A DNA stretch of 15,288 nt from Maribacter sp. Its GTDB lineage: Bacteria > Bacteroidota > Bacteroidia > Flavobacteriales > Flavobacteriaceae. Made by a program: the position numbers and the translations under genes. Position 1 is the stretch's first letter. The number at the start of each line of letters is the position of its first letter. Positions 7,578-15,166 of the stretch are shown in pieces. The notes beneath the pieces are model-generated. The model was given only the letters and a program-made list of their open reading frames with translations, did not search any database and was not told the DNA's origin. Location of the stretch: contig QILY01000233.1 of assembly GCA_003232155.1 (NCBI GenBank), forward strand, positions 1 to 15,288, written 5' to 3'.

Positions 7578-7742
7578 ATATACTCGTGCCAAATGGAAAT
7601 TCGGGAGAATCAAGGCAGGTTTTTTTTCTCATACCAAGGCAAAATTTTTCGGCATAGCCTAAGCTACGGCTATAAATTTTAACGAAGGTATGGGGGAAAA
7701 GACCAAGTAGAAATTTCGGATTTCCATTTGGCAGGAGTATAT
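7578..7742. mobile_element. MITE-like inverted-repeat element, about 165 bp
   Basis: Terminal arms 7578-7603 and 7717-7742 match as inverted repeats at 24 of 26 positions (core TGCCAAATGGAAAT), and one mismatch is a G-U pair. Further nested inverted repeats lie inside: CATACC/GGTATG (7630-7635, 7687-7692), AAAATTT/AAATTTT (7641-7647, 7674-7680) and ATAGCC/GGCTAT (7654-7659, 7668-7673). Almost the whole element can therefore fold back on itself. If the ends are at CTC and GAG, TATA lies on both sides and could be a TA-type target duplication. No intact reading frame is present. It directly abuts the transposase remnant. The alternative is that it is the left terminal region of that insertion sequence. 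Confidence 0.6.
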
Positions 7743-8105
7743 ATGAACAAAAGTAACAACTTTAGCGGACAGCCTATTATCAAACAACTTTTAAAATTGC
7801 TTTCTCCATCTATAATTATTCGGACAGCATTTCGATATCATAGCGACAGGTACTACGAACGCTTCAAGACTTACGACCATCTAGTAACAATGCTCTAATA
7901 CCACCTTGAGCGGAGTGAGTTCTTTACGAGCTATCTACCATATTACTAGCTTGTGAGGGGCGTATAGGACATTTAAACCTAAAGTACTTTCCAAAGCCAA
8001 GCACTTTGCCCGGTGCCAATAAGAATCGTAGTAGCAACGTCTTTGCCAGTATCAACGTATTGCCTGTTCAATAACTATCGTTCGTTTTTATCTGACAGAT
8101 TTGCC
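7743..8105 (+). pseudogene. degraded IS4-family (DUF4372) transposase, N-terminal fragment
   Basis: Reading from ATG 7743 gives MNKSNNFSGQPIIKQLLK, then HSDRYYERFKTYDHLVTML and a stop at 7896-7898. The family sequence resumes in another frame (LSGVSSLR, from 7906), then in a third (LACEGRIGHLNLKYFPK, PSTLPGANKNRSS), and again as FNNYRSFLSD up to about 8105. Comparing the breaks with the expected family sequence, I infer a 1-nt insertion near 7897, a 2-nt deletion at the CGAGCTATC stretch (about 7928) and another indel near 8060. Only about 120 of roughly 390 codons remain. The DDE catalytic core is gone and no 3' end was recognised. The match to the DUF4372 N-terminal domain comes from remembered family sequences. 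Clearly non-functional. Confidence 0.8.
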
Positions 8106-8284
8106 TAACATAACTTCAAAGTGCGAAGTATTAGGATTGGAATTTGTAAAGAAATTGAAAAAACGATTGGATTTCTGTAGTTCGTCGATTTTTTTGATTT
8201 CTTTAACAATCATGAGAAGATTTTTCTTACATTGCTCTAGCGTTGTTAATTATTTATTTTTAATTACAAAAAACTAGTTCTATT
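8106..8284. other. intergenic sequence with no recognised feature
   Basis: About 180 A+T-rich bases between the transposase remnant and the metallopeptidase. I found no gene, no RNA and no good TAnnTTTG promoter. The only regularity is TCTAGCGTTG at 8236-8245, whose exact reverse complement recurs after the peptidase gene at 9180-9189. Confidence 0.4.
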
Positions 8285-9148
8285 ATGAAAAACATTAAAT
8301 TTACTCCAATCTTATTATTACTTCTGACTTTCTTGTCCGCATGCGAAAAAGAGAATGAAATTATTGAAGCCGAGGTAGCCGAATCCGAAGAGGTACAGGT
8401 TCTGGATGCTTCGTTAACGGTTACAGATGAAATAACGACCGCACTCAAAAACAATTACTTTAATACCAACGATGTAACTGTGGTCGATTTTCATTTGCCG
8501 GATGGTTCAATACAAAAGCGTTATCAATTAGAAGGTGATATAGCCTTGACCAAAGAGCAGATGCAACAGTTTATTTCACTTAAGGGTATTACTTCAAAAA
8601 ATTATTACACCAATAATTTGGTGAATCCTAGAACACTTACAATAATAGGTTTTACGGGAAGTAATTTTGCCTTAAGCTCTAAGGAGCGCACGGCTCTTCA
8701 ATGGGCAGTTAATAATTATAACCGTCTGAATTTAGGTATTAGGTTTACTCTCACATTTGGAACGAATTTTCAAGATAAAGATATGGTCGTTTACAACAAC
8801 GAACTGAATAATCCAGGTTCTAGTGGAGGAGTTGCCGGTTTTCCAAGTAACGGAAACCCGAACAAATTTATTCAGATTTATGGCTTAGGCGGTTTTTCCA
8901 CTAATGCAAACGAACATGTGATTACTCATGAAATAGGTCACTCTGTTGGTTTTAGACATTCGGATTGGTTTAGTCGTCAAAGTTGTGGAGGTAATAATAA
9001 TGAAGGTGTGGGAAGTATTGGTGCTAACCCCATTCCGGGAACTCCAGAGGGTTTTGACCCAACTTCCCTAATGTTGGCATGTTTTGCAGCTGCCACTGAT
9101 GGTGAATTCAATAGCAATGACGTTATTGCACTAAATTATCTTTATTAA
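8285..9148 (+). CDS. M57-family (HEIGH) metallopeptidase lipoprotein
   Basis: A secreted zinc peptidase of 287 residues. A lipoprotein signal peptide ends in the lipobox LSAC (C20), so it should be lipid-anchored after export. An acidic linker follows (about 21-43). The zinc site is the metzincin-type HExxHxxGxxH: H215-E216-I217-G218-H219-S-V-G222-F-R-H225, the HEIGH signature of the M57 group. SLMLACF near residue 267 is a candidate Met-turn. The substrate is unknown. It is a monocistronic gene with a strong terminator behind it, converging on the ompH operon and flanked on the left by insertion-sequence debris. It may therefore be a recently acquired or strain-variable gene. The start gives the only sensible signal peptide. 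Confidence 0.9.
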   Translation: MKNIKFTPILLLLLTFLSACEKENEIIEAEVAESEEVQVLDASLTVTDEITTALKNNYFNTNDVTVVDFHLPDGSIQKRYQLEGDIALTKEQMQQFISLKGITSKNYYTNNLVNPRTLTIIGFTGSNFALSSKERTALQWAVNNYNRLNLGIRFTLTFGTNFQDKDMVVYNNELNNPGSSGGVAGFPSNGNPNKFIQIYGLGGFSTNANEHVITHEIGHSVGFRHSDWFSRQSCGGNNNEGVGSIGANPIPGTPEGFDPTSLMLACFAAATDGEFNSNDVIALNYLY

Positions 9149-9190
9149 TCTCCTCAATAAACAGAATTTAATTTTATAGCAACGCTAGAA

Positions 9191-9216
9191 AAGCACCATA
9201 AATATGGTGCTTTTTT
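9191..9216 (+). terminator. intrinsic terminator of the metallopeptidase gene
   Basis: AAGCACCATA (9191-9200) pairs with TATGGTGCTT (9203-9212), and six Ts lie at 9211-9216. The A run before the stem makes it potentially active on the other strand as well. Confidence 0.88.
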
Positions 9217-9271
9217 AATTTTTCTTTACCTCGTTCTATAAAAAGAACAAGTCCACTAATGATTTAAAAAC

Positions 9272-9303
9272 AAAAAACTCGCCCTTTTGAGAGCGAGTTT
9301 TTT
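9272..9303 (-). terminator. terminator of the nadK-to-ompH operon (bidirectional form)
   Basis: The 11-bp stem AAAAAACTCGC (9272-9282) with GCGAGTTTTTT (9293-9303) has a 10-nt loop. Read on the - strand it lies 24 nt past the last ompH stop codon and ends in a T run. The symmetric A/T flanks allow it to serve the convergent transcript too. Confidence 0.85.
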
Positions 9304-9327
9304 AAATATTTTTTAAAAGTAGAAGTT

Positions 9328-9837
9328 TTAGAAGCCTAGTTCTTGTTTTACTTCTATTAATATATCTTTACCATTAGCAACAATAAGAGCACCTCCTTGT
9401 TGTGAATCAATAACATAATCAAACCCTTGGGCAGCAGCTATTTTATCAATAGCTATTTTGGCTTTTTCTGTGATAGGTCCAAAAAGCGCAGCTTGCTTTT
9501 TTTGTAGCTCACCTGAGGCTGCCTGTCTTGCAGCTTGTATATTTTTCTCAATTTCTTGAAGTTCTAAAGCTCTTTTATCATTCTCTTCTCTAGATTTTGA
9601 AGCAGCTTCATTTCGATATTGGGTTGCTTTATTCTGGAATTCAGTATATGAAGCTTGAATATCAGCTTCATAAGTTTCAGCTAGTTTTTTTAATTCTGCC
9701 TGAGCAGTTTTCATTTCTGGCATATCAGATAATAGTTTCGTCACATCTATGTGGGCAATTTTGCTCTGCGCGTTAACAAAACTAGTGGCAGCGATGAACA
9801 AAACTAGTGCTACAGCTATTTTTTTTACTTGTTTCAT
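9328..9837 (-). CDS. skp: OmpH/Skp-family periplasmic chaperone (distal copy)
   Basis: A Skp-like protein of 169 residues, close to the length of E. coli Skp (161). The signal peptide ends at VNA-Q (cleavage after residue 23), and the mature protein starts with the strand KIAHIDVTKLL. A long helical coiled-coil arm follows (about 40-120, rich in E, K, Q and A). It closes with the family's second strand pair, FDYVIDSQQGGALIVANGKDILIEVKQEL. Skp trimers hold unfolded outer-membrane proteins in the periplasm for delivery to the BAM machine, which fits its place behind bamA. A second paralogue lies upstream with a 128-nt gap, long enough for its own promoter. No clear -7 element was found there. 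Confidence 0.92.
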   Translation of the reverse strand: MKQVKKIAVALVLFIAATSFVNAQSKIAHIDVTKLLSDMPEMKTAQAELKKLAETYEADIQASYTEFQNKATQYRNEAASKSREENDKRALELQEIEKNIQAARQAASGELQKKQAALFGPITEKAKIAIDKIAAAQGFDYVIDSQQGGALIVANGKDILIEVKQELGF

Positions 9838-9965
9838 GAGTTTAAATTTAAAATATTGAGTTAATTAATATTAATGGTTATTATTGTTCTTTTTGAACTT
9901 ATTATTTTACTATTGAATTAGATGCATTCAACTTGATATGGTTATTCTCCTAAAGAGAACAATAC

Positions 9966-10814
9966 CTAATTACTGTCTTTTTCAGTTTCTTCTTTTTCGG
10001 CTTCGCTATTTTTTTTACGATCATCTTGTTTAGCTTTCTTTCTAGCATCGCGTTCCTCTAATAATTTCTTTCTCCGTGCTTCATAGGCTTTCTTACGCTC
10101 TTCACGCAATTTCAGCTGCTCGGTTCGTTTTTCATCAGCTGTCTTGGTTCTAACACCCTCAGCTTTTCTTGCCTTGTCTTGACGCTCTTTTAACGCATCG
10201 CTAATTTCTTTCTCTGCTGGTTCGCCATCAAAATCTTCAATTCGATTTTTTGCTCTCGCTTTTTTCTTAGGCGCGCTTATCTTTCTTGTTCTTGAAATAG
10301 CCCTTAATACAATATCACTAATATCAAGTCTTTTTTGGGAGTACAACATTACGACATCTCCTGATTTATCAAAAATAATATCATATTTTTTATTACTTCC
10401 AATTTTCTGCACCTCATTAAAAACCTGATCCTGTATAGGCTGTATCAATTGTCGCTTTTGCAAAACTAAATCTCCCTGCGGCCCGAAACGGTTTTGTTGA
10501 TATTCCAACATCTCTTTTTCCAAAATTTGGATTTCTTCTTCGCGCTCAGTTATCAACTCATCGGTCAGCAAAACTTTTTCGGCCATGAGATCTTTTCTCA
10601 TTTGCTCGATAGCACTTTGTTTTTGCTCTATTTCAATTTTCCATTTTTGTACCTTCGTTTCCAGTTGCTCGGTGGCATCTCGATACTCTTCAACATTCTC
10701 TAAGATATATTCCATATCTACATATGCGATTCGAACTCCTCTTTGCGCAAAGGTGTACGATGAAAACAGCAGCACTATAGTTAATAGTAAAAGAACTTTT
10801 GTTTTTGCTTTCAT
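9966..10814 (-). CDS. skp: OmpH/Skp-family protein with long charged C-terminal tail
   Basis: The Skp-like paralogue directly after bamA, 282 residues. A signal peptide (cleavage after TFA-Q, residue 23) precedes the strand RIAYVDMEYILENV. A coiled-coil arm (about 40-125) and the returning strand YDIIFDKSGDVVMLY (about 144-158) complete the Skp core near residue 175. The remaining hundred or so residues are an extension dominated by K, R, E and D (for example EERKKAYEARRKKLLEERDA), probably a long single helix or disordered tail. It is absent from E. coli Skp and from the shorter neighbour. The two copies therefore probably differ in job or partner. Its role in holding outer-membrane proteins is inferred from the core and the operon. 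Confidence 0.9.
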   Translation of the reverse strand: MKAKTKVLLLLTIVLLFSSYTFAQRGVRIAYVDMEYILENVEEYRDATEQLETKVQKWKIEIEQKQSAIEQMRKDLMAEKVLLTDELITEREEEIQILEKEMLEYQQNRFGPQGDLVLQKRQLIQPIQDQVFNEVQKIGSNKKYDIIFDKSGDVVMLYSQKRLDISDIVLRAISRTRKISAPKKKARAKNRIEDFDGEPAEKEISDALKERQDKARKAEGVRTKTADEKRTEQLKLREERKKAYEARRKKLLEERDARKKAKQDDRKKNSEAEKEETEKDSN

Positions 10815-10906
10815 TTTTGATTTCGTTTTATCCTATAGAAAATATCGTGCCAAAAACAATAAATCTTTTAAAATGAGCGATTTAGCATTTGATACGATCT
10901 ATTAAA

Positions 10907-13564
10907 TCAAAACTGTTGGCCTATTATGAAGTGTGTTTGCCATCCACTCGGACCATTGCCAATAGACTGCGGTCGTAGGTCTTCATCGAACCCGTAACCA
11001 AAATCTATTCCCAATAAACCAAATGCCGGCATAAAAATTCGTAGCCCCACTCCAGCCGATCGTTTTATTTGAAACGGATTAAACCGCTGAAAATTGTCGA
11101 AAGCGTTACCTCCTTCTAAAAAAGCTAATCCGTAGATAGATGCCGAAGGTTTTAAAGTAAGTGGATATCTAAGTTCTAAAGAGAATTTATTGTAGACAAT
11201 ACCCCCTTCTGGTTGCCCAGTTAATGGATCAACAGGTGTCAATGATTCGTTTTCATATCCTCTTAATTGGATAATATCCCTGCCATCTAAAGTAAAGTTA
11301 CCTAAACCATCACCCCCTACAAAGAAACGTTCAAAGGGCACATTTCCTACATCATTATTATAACTGCCTAAAAACCCAAATTCTGCGTTACTACGAAGTA
11401 CTAATTTACCTACCAAAGTAGTATACCAATCACCTTTGAATTTAATTTTATAGTATTCTAAAAATTTAAAACGTTCAGAATCTACACTTTCAAGTTCATC
11501 ATTTTCTTGCTGGGTAAGACCAGCACCTGTCAAAGCTCTTTCTGCACGAAGCTCTAGAAGTTCTGCACTTCTATCTCGTAATGATTCAAAATCTTTATCA
11601 CCAAAAAGCGAAAACGGAGGTGTTAATTTAGCAGTGAATTCAAAATTTGAACCTCCTCTAGGGAAAATTAGACCACCTTCGGTAGCATTTCTTGAAACAC
11701 CAAAAGTATATGCTAAAGCATTTGATTTGCCATCGCCAAAATTAAATAGCCCCAGACCATTGAAATTCTTAAAATTATATAGTTGATACCCAATAGAATG
11801 TGAAATAGTAAAGAAATCATCTGGCCATTTTACACGCTTTGCCAACCCAAGCGTTATACCTGTTATTGAAAACTGTTGATTGTTATCTGGCATAAGTCTA
11901 CCTCTTGCGTCCCTTGTTACCTGAAATTGTTGCGTTCTTGATAAAGAAAGACTGAAACGTACTGGCTTTTTACCTCCTAACCAAGGCTCTGAAAAGTTTA
12001 GACTATATACCCTAAAGGTTCTACTGGCCTGTAAGCGCAAAGCGAACGTTTGTCCATCGCCCGTAGGCACTGGCTTATAAGCCTCCTTTTTAAAGAGGTT
12101 ACCTATAGAAAAATTACTAAAAGAAAGACCAAGGGTACCTATAAAACCCCCACCCCCAAAACCACCTTGCAATTCTATTTGGCTTGACCCAGATTCTACC
12201 AACTTCCAACCTATATCAACCGTACCTTCATTAGGGTTTGCATTGGTAATGTCCGGACTTATCTGCTCAGCATCAAAAAAGCCCAATTGACCCAATTCCC
12301 TTATACTTCTAATAATATCGGACTTATTATATTTTTGACCTGGCCGAGTACGCAATTCCCTATAAATAACATGGTCATTGGTCTTGTCATTGCCCTCGAC
12401 AGTAACATGGTTCAAAAAGGTCTCTTTACCTTCAATAATTCGTATTTCAAAATTGATGGTGTCATTTTCCGCAGAAACCTCAACTGGGTTTATTCTCGAA
12501 AAAAGATACCCATTGTTTTGGTATAAATTAGTAATATCCTCAGCATCTGGCTTAGAGTCATCCGCTATTCTTTCACGTAATAAAACCCCATCATAGGTGT
12601 TTCCTTTTCTAATACCTAAATATCTGGCCAATACCCGGTCAGAATACACTGTATTACCTACAAAATCAATATCACCAAAGTAATATTTGTTACCTTCTTC
12701 TACCTTTATTTTAACCACTATATTATTATCGTCAATACCTATAATAGTATCTGATAAAACTCGAGCATCCCTATAGCCGTTTTTTGCATATTCATCGACC
12801 AATAGAGACAGGTCATTTTTATAATCTTCTTCAATATATTTAGACTTCTTCCAAATACGGTAAAATTTCTTTTTCTTGGTCTTCTTTAAGGCTTTTTGTA
12901 ATTTTTTGCCCGAAAGCTTATCATTTCCTTCAAAAACAATATTCTGTATTTTAACTTTATCCCCTTTTTTAACATTCACGACCATGCTTTGCGCGTTGGT
13001 TTCAGATGTATCTTTAGCGGTGGCTATGTGAACTTTTGCATTTAGATAGCCTTGTTTCTTATATTTATTTTGAAGATAATTTTTAGAATTTGCGATAAGG
13101 CTTTCAGTAATTTTCTTGCCTTTTTTAAGATCAGTATCTTCTAAAATACCTTCAATCTTTCGCTTCTTAACACCATAGACAGTCACTTTTGATAATATAG
13201 GGCGTTCTTTAATCGCAAGTTCTAAAAAGATATTATCGCCCTCGATATTGATGATATAAAAATCTAAAGCACTAAAAAGCTCTAAATCCCATAGCTTATT
13301 GATAATAGCACTGATTTGATCACCAGGTATAGTAATAGGTTGGCCCACACTTAAACCTGTATAGGTTTTTACCGTTTGCTCATTATAACTTTTTAGCCCT
13401 GTAACTTTCATGCCGCCAAGAATATATTTCTTGCCATTTTCATATGAGGAGTTTTCCTGTGCTATGATCAATGTAGTGGTAAAAAGAAAAAGGAGGGTAA
13501 GTATGAGTTTAAAAAATGTGAATCTTTTCACACCGTTAATTGAGTTGTTCGCTAGTTTTTCCAA
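10907..13564 (-). CDS. bamA: outer membrane protein assembly factor BamA
   Basis: The Omp85-family insertase that folds beta-barrel proteins into the outer membrane. At 885 residues it is longer than the E. coli protein (810). The signal peptide ends near IIAQ (about residue 36). POTRA repeats fill the first half, visible from recurring units such as VTVYGVKKRKIEGIL, IVFEGNDKLSGKKLQKALK, IDFVGNTVYSDRVL and VTVEGNDKTNDHVIYREL. The C-terminal 16-stranded barrel begins near QGGFGGGGFIG, contains the conserved loop 6 motif LRGY (R768) and ends in a terminal Phe (FIIGQQF). An acidic insertion, RSAELLELRAERALTGAGL, lies within the barrel loops. The start codon lies inside uppS (29-nt overlap), implying translational coupling. 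Secure identification. Confidence 0.97.
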   Translation of the reverse strand: MEKLANNSINGVKRFTFFKLILTLLFLFTTTLIIAQENSSYENGKKYILGGMKVTGLKSYNEQTVKTYTGLSVGQPITIPGDQISAIINKLWDLELFSALDFYIINIEGDNIFLELAIKERPILSKVTVYGVKKRKIEGILEDTDLKKGKKITESLIANSKNYLQNKYKKQGYLNAKVHIATAKDTSETNAQSMVVNVKKGDKVKIQNIVFEGNDKLSGKKLQKALKKTKKKKFYRIWKKSKYIEEDYKNDLSLLVDEYAKNGYRDARVLSDTIIGIDDNNIVVKIKVEEGNKYYFGDIDFVGNTVYSDRVLARYLGIRKGNTYDGVLLRERIADDSKPDAEDITNLYQNNGYLFSRINPVEVSAENDTINFEIRIIEGKETFLNHVTVEGNDKTNDHVIYRELRTRPGQKYNKSDIIRSIRELGQLGFFDAEQISPDITNANPNEGTVDIGWKLVESGSSQIELQGGFGGGGFIGTLGLSFSNFSIGNLFKKEAYKPVPTGDGQTFALRLQASRTFRVYSLNFSEPWLGGKKPVRFSLSLSRTQQFQVTRDARGRLMPDNNQQFSITGITLGLAKRVKWPDDFFTISHSIGYQLYNFKNFNGLGLFNFGDGKSNALAYTFGVSRNATEGGLIFPRGGSNFEFTAKLTPPFSLFGDKDFESLRDRSAELLELRAERALTGAGLTQQENDELESVDSERFKFLEYYKIKFKGDWYTTLVGKLVLRSNAEFGFLGSYNNDVGNVPFERFFVGGDGLGNFTLDGRDIIQLRGYENESLTPVDPLTGQPEGGIVYNKFSLELRYPLTLKPSASIYGLAFLEGGNAFDNFQRFNPFQIKRSAGVGLRIFMPAFGLLGIDFGYGFDEDLRPQSIGNGPSGWQTHFIIGQQF

Positions 13565-14279
13565 ATCTTCGTTCTCTGTTCTGGTAATTTTTAATGGCTT
13601 CTACTAAATGATTCTCACTAAAATCGGGCCAAAATACGTCAATAAAATATAATTCTGCATATGCAATCTGCCAAAGTAAAAAATTGCTGATCCTATGCTC
13701 ACCACTAGTGCGAATAAGCAGATCGACATCTGGCAAATTATACGTGTAAAGATGGTTATTTATAATGGTTTCATCAATATTTTCAGGAGAAATTATATTA
13801 TTTTTAACTTTGACACTTATCTGCTGAACTGCATTTTTAATCTCTTCGCGTGCCCCATAACTCAATGCTAAAGTTAATATCATTCCTGTATTATCCTTGG
13901 TTTTTTCCATTACCTCATTAAGCTCTTTATATGCTCTTGCAGGCAATGACTCTATATTACCTATAGTATTTAGCTTTATGTTATTTTCAAGAAAAGTTTT
14001 AAGTTCTTTTTTAAGCGATGACACCAACAAACGCATTAAAATATCGACCTCTAATTTAGGTCTATTCCAGTTTTCAGTAGAAAAAGTATATAATGTGAGG
14101 TATTCTAAGCCTAATTTTACGCAATTTTGAACAGTATCTCGAACAGTCTTAACTCCATTTTCATGACCAAAAACCCGAAGTTTTCCTTTTTGTTTTGCCC
14201 ATCTGCCATTACCATCCATTATAATAGCGATATGCTTAGGAAGGTTCTGGTCTTTCAAATTTTCTATAGTGCCGCCCAT
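13536..14279 (-). CDS. uppS: isoprenyl transferase (undecaprenyl diphosphate synthase)
   Basis: A cytoplasmic cis-prenyltransferase of 247 residues. It extends farnesyl diphosphate with isopentenyl diphosphate to C55-PP, the carrier for peptidoglycan and surface glycans. The diagnostic motif IIMDGNGRWAK contains catalytic D22. GHENGVKTVRD, LTLYTFSTENWNRP and the C-terminal RTSGEHRISNFLLWQ signature (about residue 200) are all intact. Length matches the family. It begins 8 nt after the porG-like gene and its 3' end overlaps bamA by 29 nt, so it is the middle of a tightly packed operon. The same neighbours occur in Porphyromonas gingivalis (PG0189-PG0193 region, from memory). Secure. Confidence 0.97.
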   Translation of the reverse strand: MGGTIENLKDQNLPKHIAIIMDGNGRWAKQKGKLRVFGHENGVKTVRDTVQNCVKLGLEYLTLYTFSTENWNRPKLEVDILMRLLVSSLKKELKTFLENNIKLNTIGNIESLPARAYKELNEVMEKTKDNTGMILTLALSYGAREEIKNAVQQISVKVKNNIISPENIDETIINNHLYTYNLPDVDLLIRTSGEHRISNFLLWQIAYAELYFIDVFWPDFSENHLVEAIKNYQNRERRFGKTSEQLN

Positions 14280-14287
14280 TTATTCTA

Positions 14288-14974
14288 TTACTCAAAACAA
14301 TCAGTACATAGTTTTCTGCCAAAAGTATAGGTTAATGTAAACCCTGAAAAAACATACCAATCATCGCTAAAAATATTTCCGAATCTAAAATTTTCAACAT
14401 TTGACCCCTCAGGGTTGCTTGCATCTAGATTATCTGTAAACGTATATCGCGCTCCTATTTCTGCGCCTAAAATAAACAATTGACTTATGCGATATTTAAA
14501 TCCTACGGTCATTGGAATGGCTATAGAACCATCTTTTTGATTAAAATCTATCAATTGTCCTGCATCAAAATAATTAAAGTCATACCTAAAATAGGTCAAA
14601 CCTGTATATAAATATGGTGTAAACGCCGGACCTAATTTATGCAAATTATATTCAACAAAATTAAATTCCAATCCAACAGATCCTTCTAAAATAGAATTCT
14701 CCACTTTAAAATCACGCTGTTGTCTTGATGTAATATTCGATTTAGAATCATCTGCATTGAATTTTCCATACATTATACTTGCTCGCCAAGCATAGCGTTT
14801 ACTTTTATTCCATTTAAACAATCCGCCAAAAGCAACATTTGACGGTAATATGAAATTAGTTCTTCCAACATCCCCTATATTATTCGCCCCTCCTACAAAA
14901 GCACCAATTTCATACGTTTGGGCGCTTGTTATCACACAAGAGAAAACAAGAATAAAAAAAATACAGCTCCTCAT
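14288..14974 (-). CDS. porG: DUF6089-family outer-membrane protein, PorG-like
   Basis: A 228-residue beta-barrel protein with a signal peptide (cleavage after TSA-Q, about residue 18) and alternating hydrophobic/aromatic strands throughout (YEIGAFVGGANNIGDVGR, TPYLYTGLTYFRYDF, FILGAEIGARYTFTDNLD, WYVFSGFTLTYTFG). GANNIGDVG near the N terminus and the C-terminal RKLCTDCFE with two close cysteines are typical of the family as I remember it. In P. gingivalis the family member PorG belongs to the type IX secretion system, interacts with the PorK/PorN ring, and sits next to uppS, bamA and ompH as here. The symbol is given by family and synteny, not by experiment. A TATATTTG -7 box lies just upstream, so this gene may start the main operon transcript. 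Confidence 0.82.
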   Translation of the reverse strand: MRSCIFFILVFSCVITSAQTYEIGAFVGGANNIGDVGRTNFILPSNVAFGGLFKWNKSKRYAWRASIMYGKFNADDSKSNITSRQQRDFKVENSILEGSVGLEFNFVEYNLHKLGPAFTPYLYTGLTYFRYDFNYFDAGQLIDFNQKDGSIAIPMTVGFKYRISQLFILGAEIGARYTFTDNLDASNPEGSNVENFRFGNIFSDDWYVFSGFTLTYTFGRKLCTDCFE

Positions 14975-14990
14975 AAATTCTAAAAGTTTG

Positions 14991-14998
14991 CAAATATA
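14991..14998 (-). promoter_or_regulatory. candidate -7 promoter element of the porG-uppS-bamA-ompH operon
   Basis: TATATTTG on the - strand is an exact TAnnTTTG match 16 nt before the porG start codon, giving a very short leader. No TTG occurs at the usual -33 spacing. That region is occupied by the inner and outer arm of palindromic element copy 2, which therefore would form the upstream part of the promoter. Confidence 0.5.
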
Positions 14999-15004
14999 AT
15001 AATT

Positions 15005-15079
15005 ATACCAATATGACTATAAAATGACGCATTCAAACTCGTTCATTTTCTGTGACTCGTTCTATAGTCATATTGGTAT
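15005..15079. repeat. palindromic repeat element, copy 2 (75 bp)
   Basis: Arms of 17 nt (15005-15021 and 15063-15079, core ACCAATATGACTATA) are exact inverted repeats. Inside, AAAATGA (15021-15027) pairs with TCATTTT (15043-15049). Compared with copy 1 at 4876-4922, the arm differs by one base, and the opposite arm carries the matching change. Copy 2 also has two extra inner segments of about 14 nt. A small hairpin, TAGGC/GCCTA at 15082-15096, lies beside it on the nadK side. Confidence 0.75.
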
Positions 15080-15166
15080 TATAGGCATTTAGCCTACCCA
15101 ATTATTATAATTAGTGTTCTCACTTGATAAACAACTTTTAGGACTATTTATTGTTTTGCAAAAAAC

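Noticed and set aside
8108..8275. Open stretch after the transposase remnant, readable as a short peptide (CEVLGLEFVKKLKKRLDF...).
   Set aside because: No start codon in good context and no family resemblance; probably non-coding or unrecognisable debris.
9945..9959. TTCTC/GAGAA mini-hairpin between the two ompH genes.
   Set aside because: A 5-bp A+T-rich stem without a T tract, too weak to call a terminator or regulatory structure.
10838..10855. On the - strand, TTGGCAC followed by a T-rich stretch resembles a sigma-54 -24/-12 promoter before the long OmpH gene.
   Set aside because: The -12 part lacks the essential GC dinucleotide (TTTCT instead of TTGCA), so the match is only to the -24 half.
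10494..10905. Two open frames of 69 and 106 codons on the + strand opposite the long ompH gene.
   Set aside because: They are antisense shadows of a K/E-rich coding region, full of F, L and S, with no recognisable domain.
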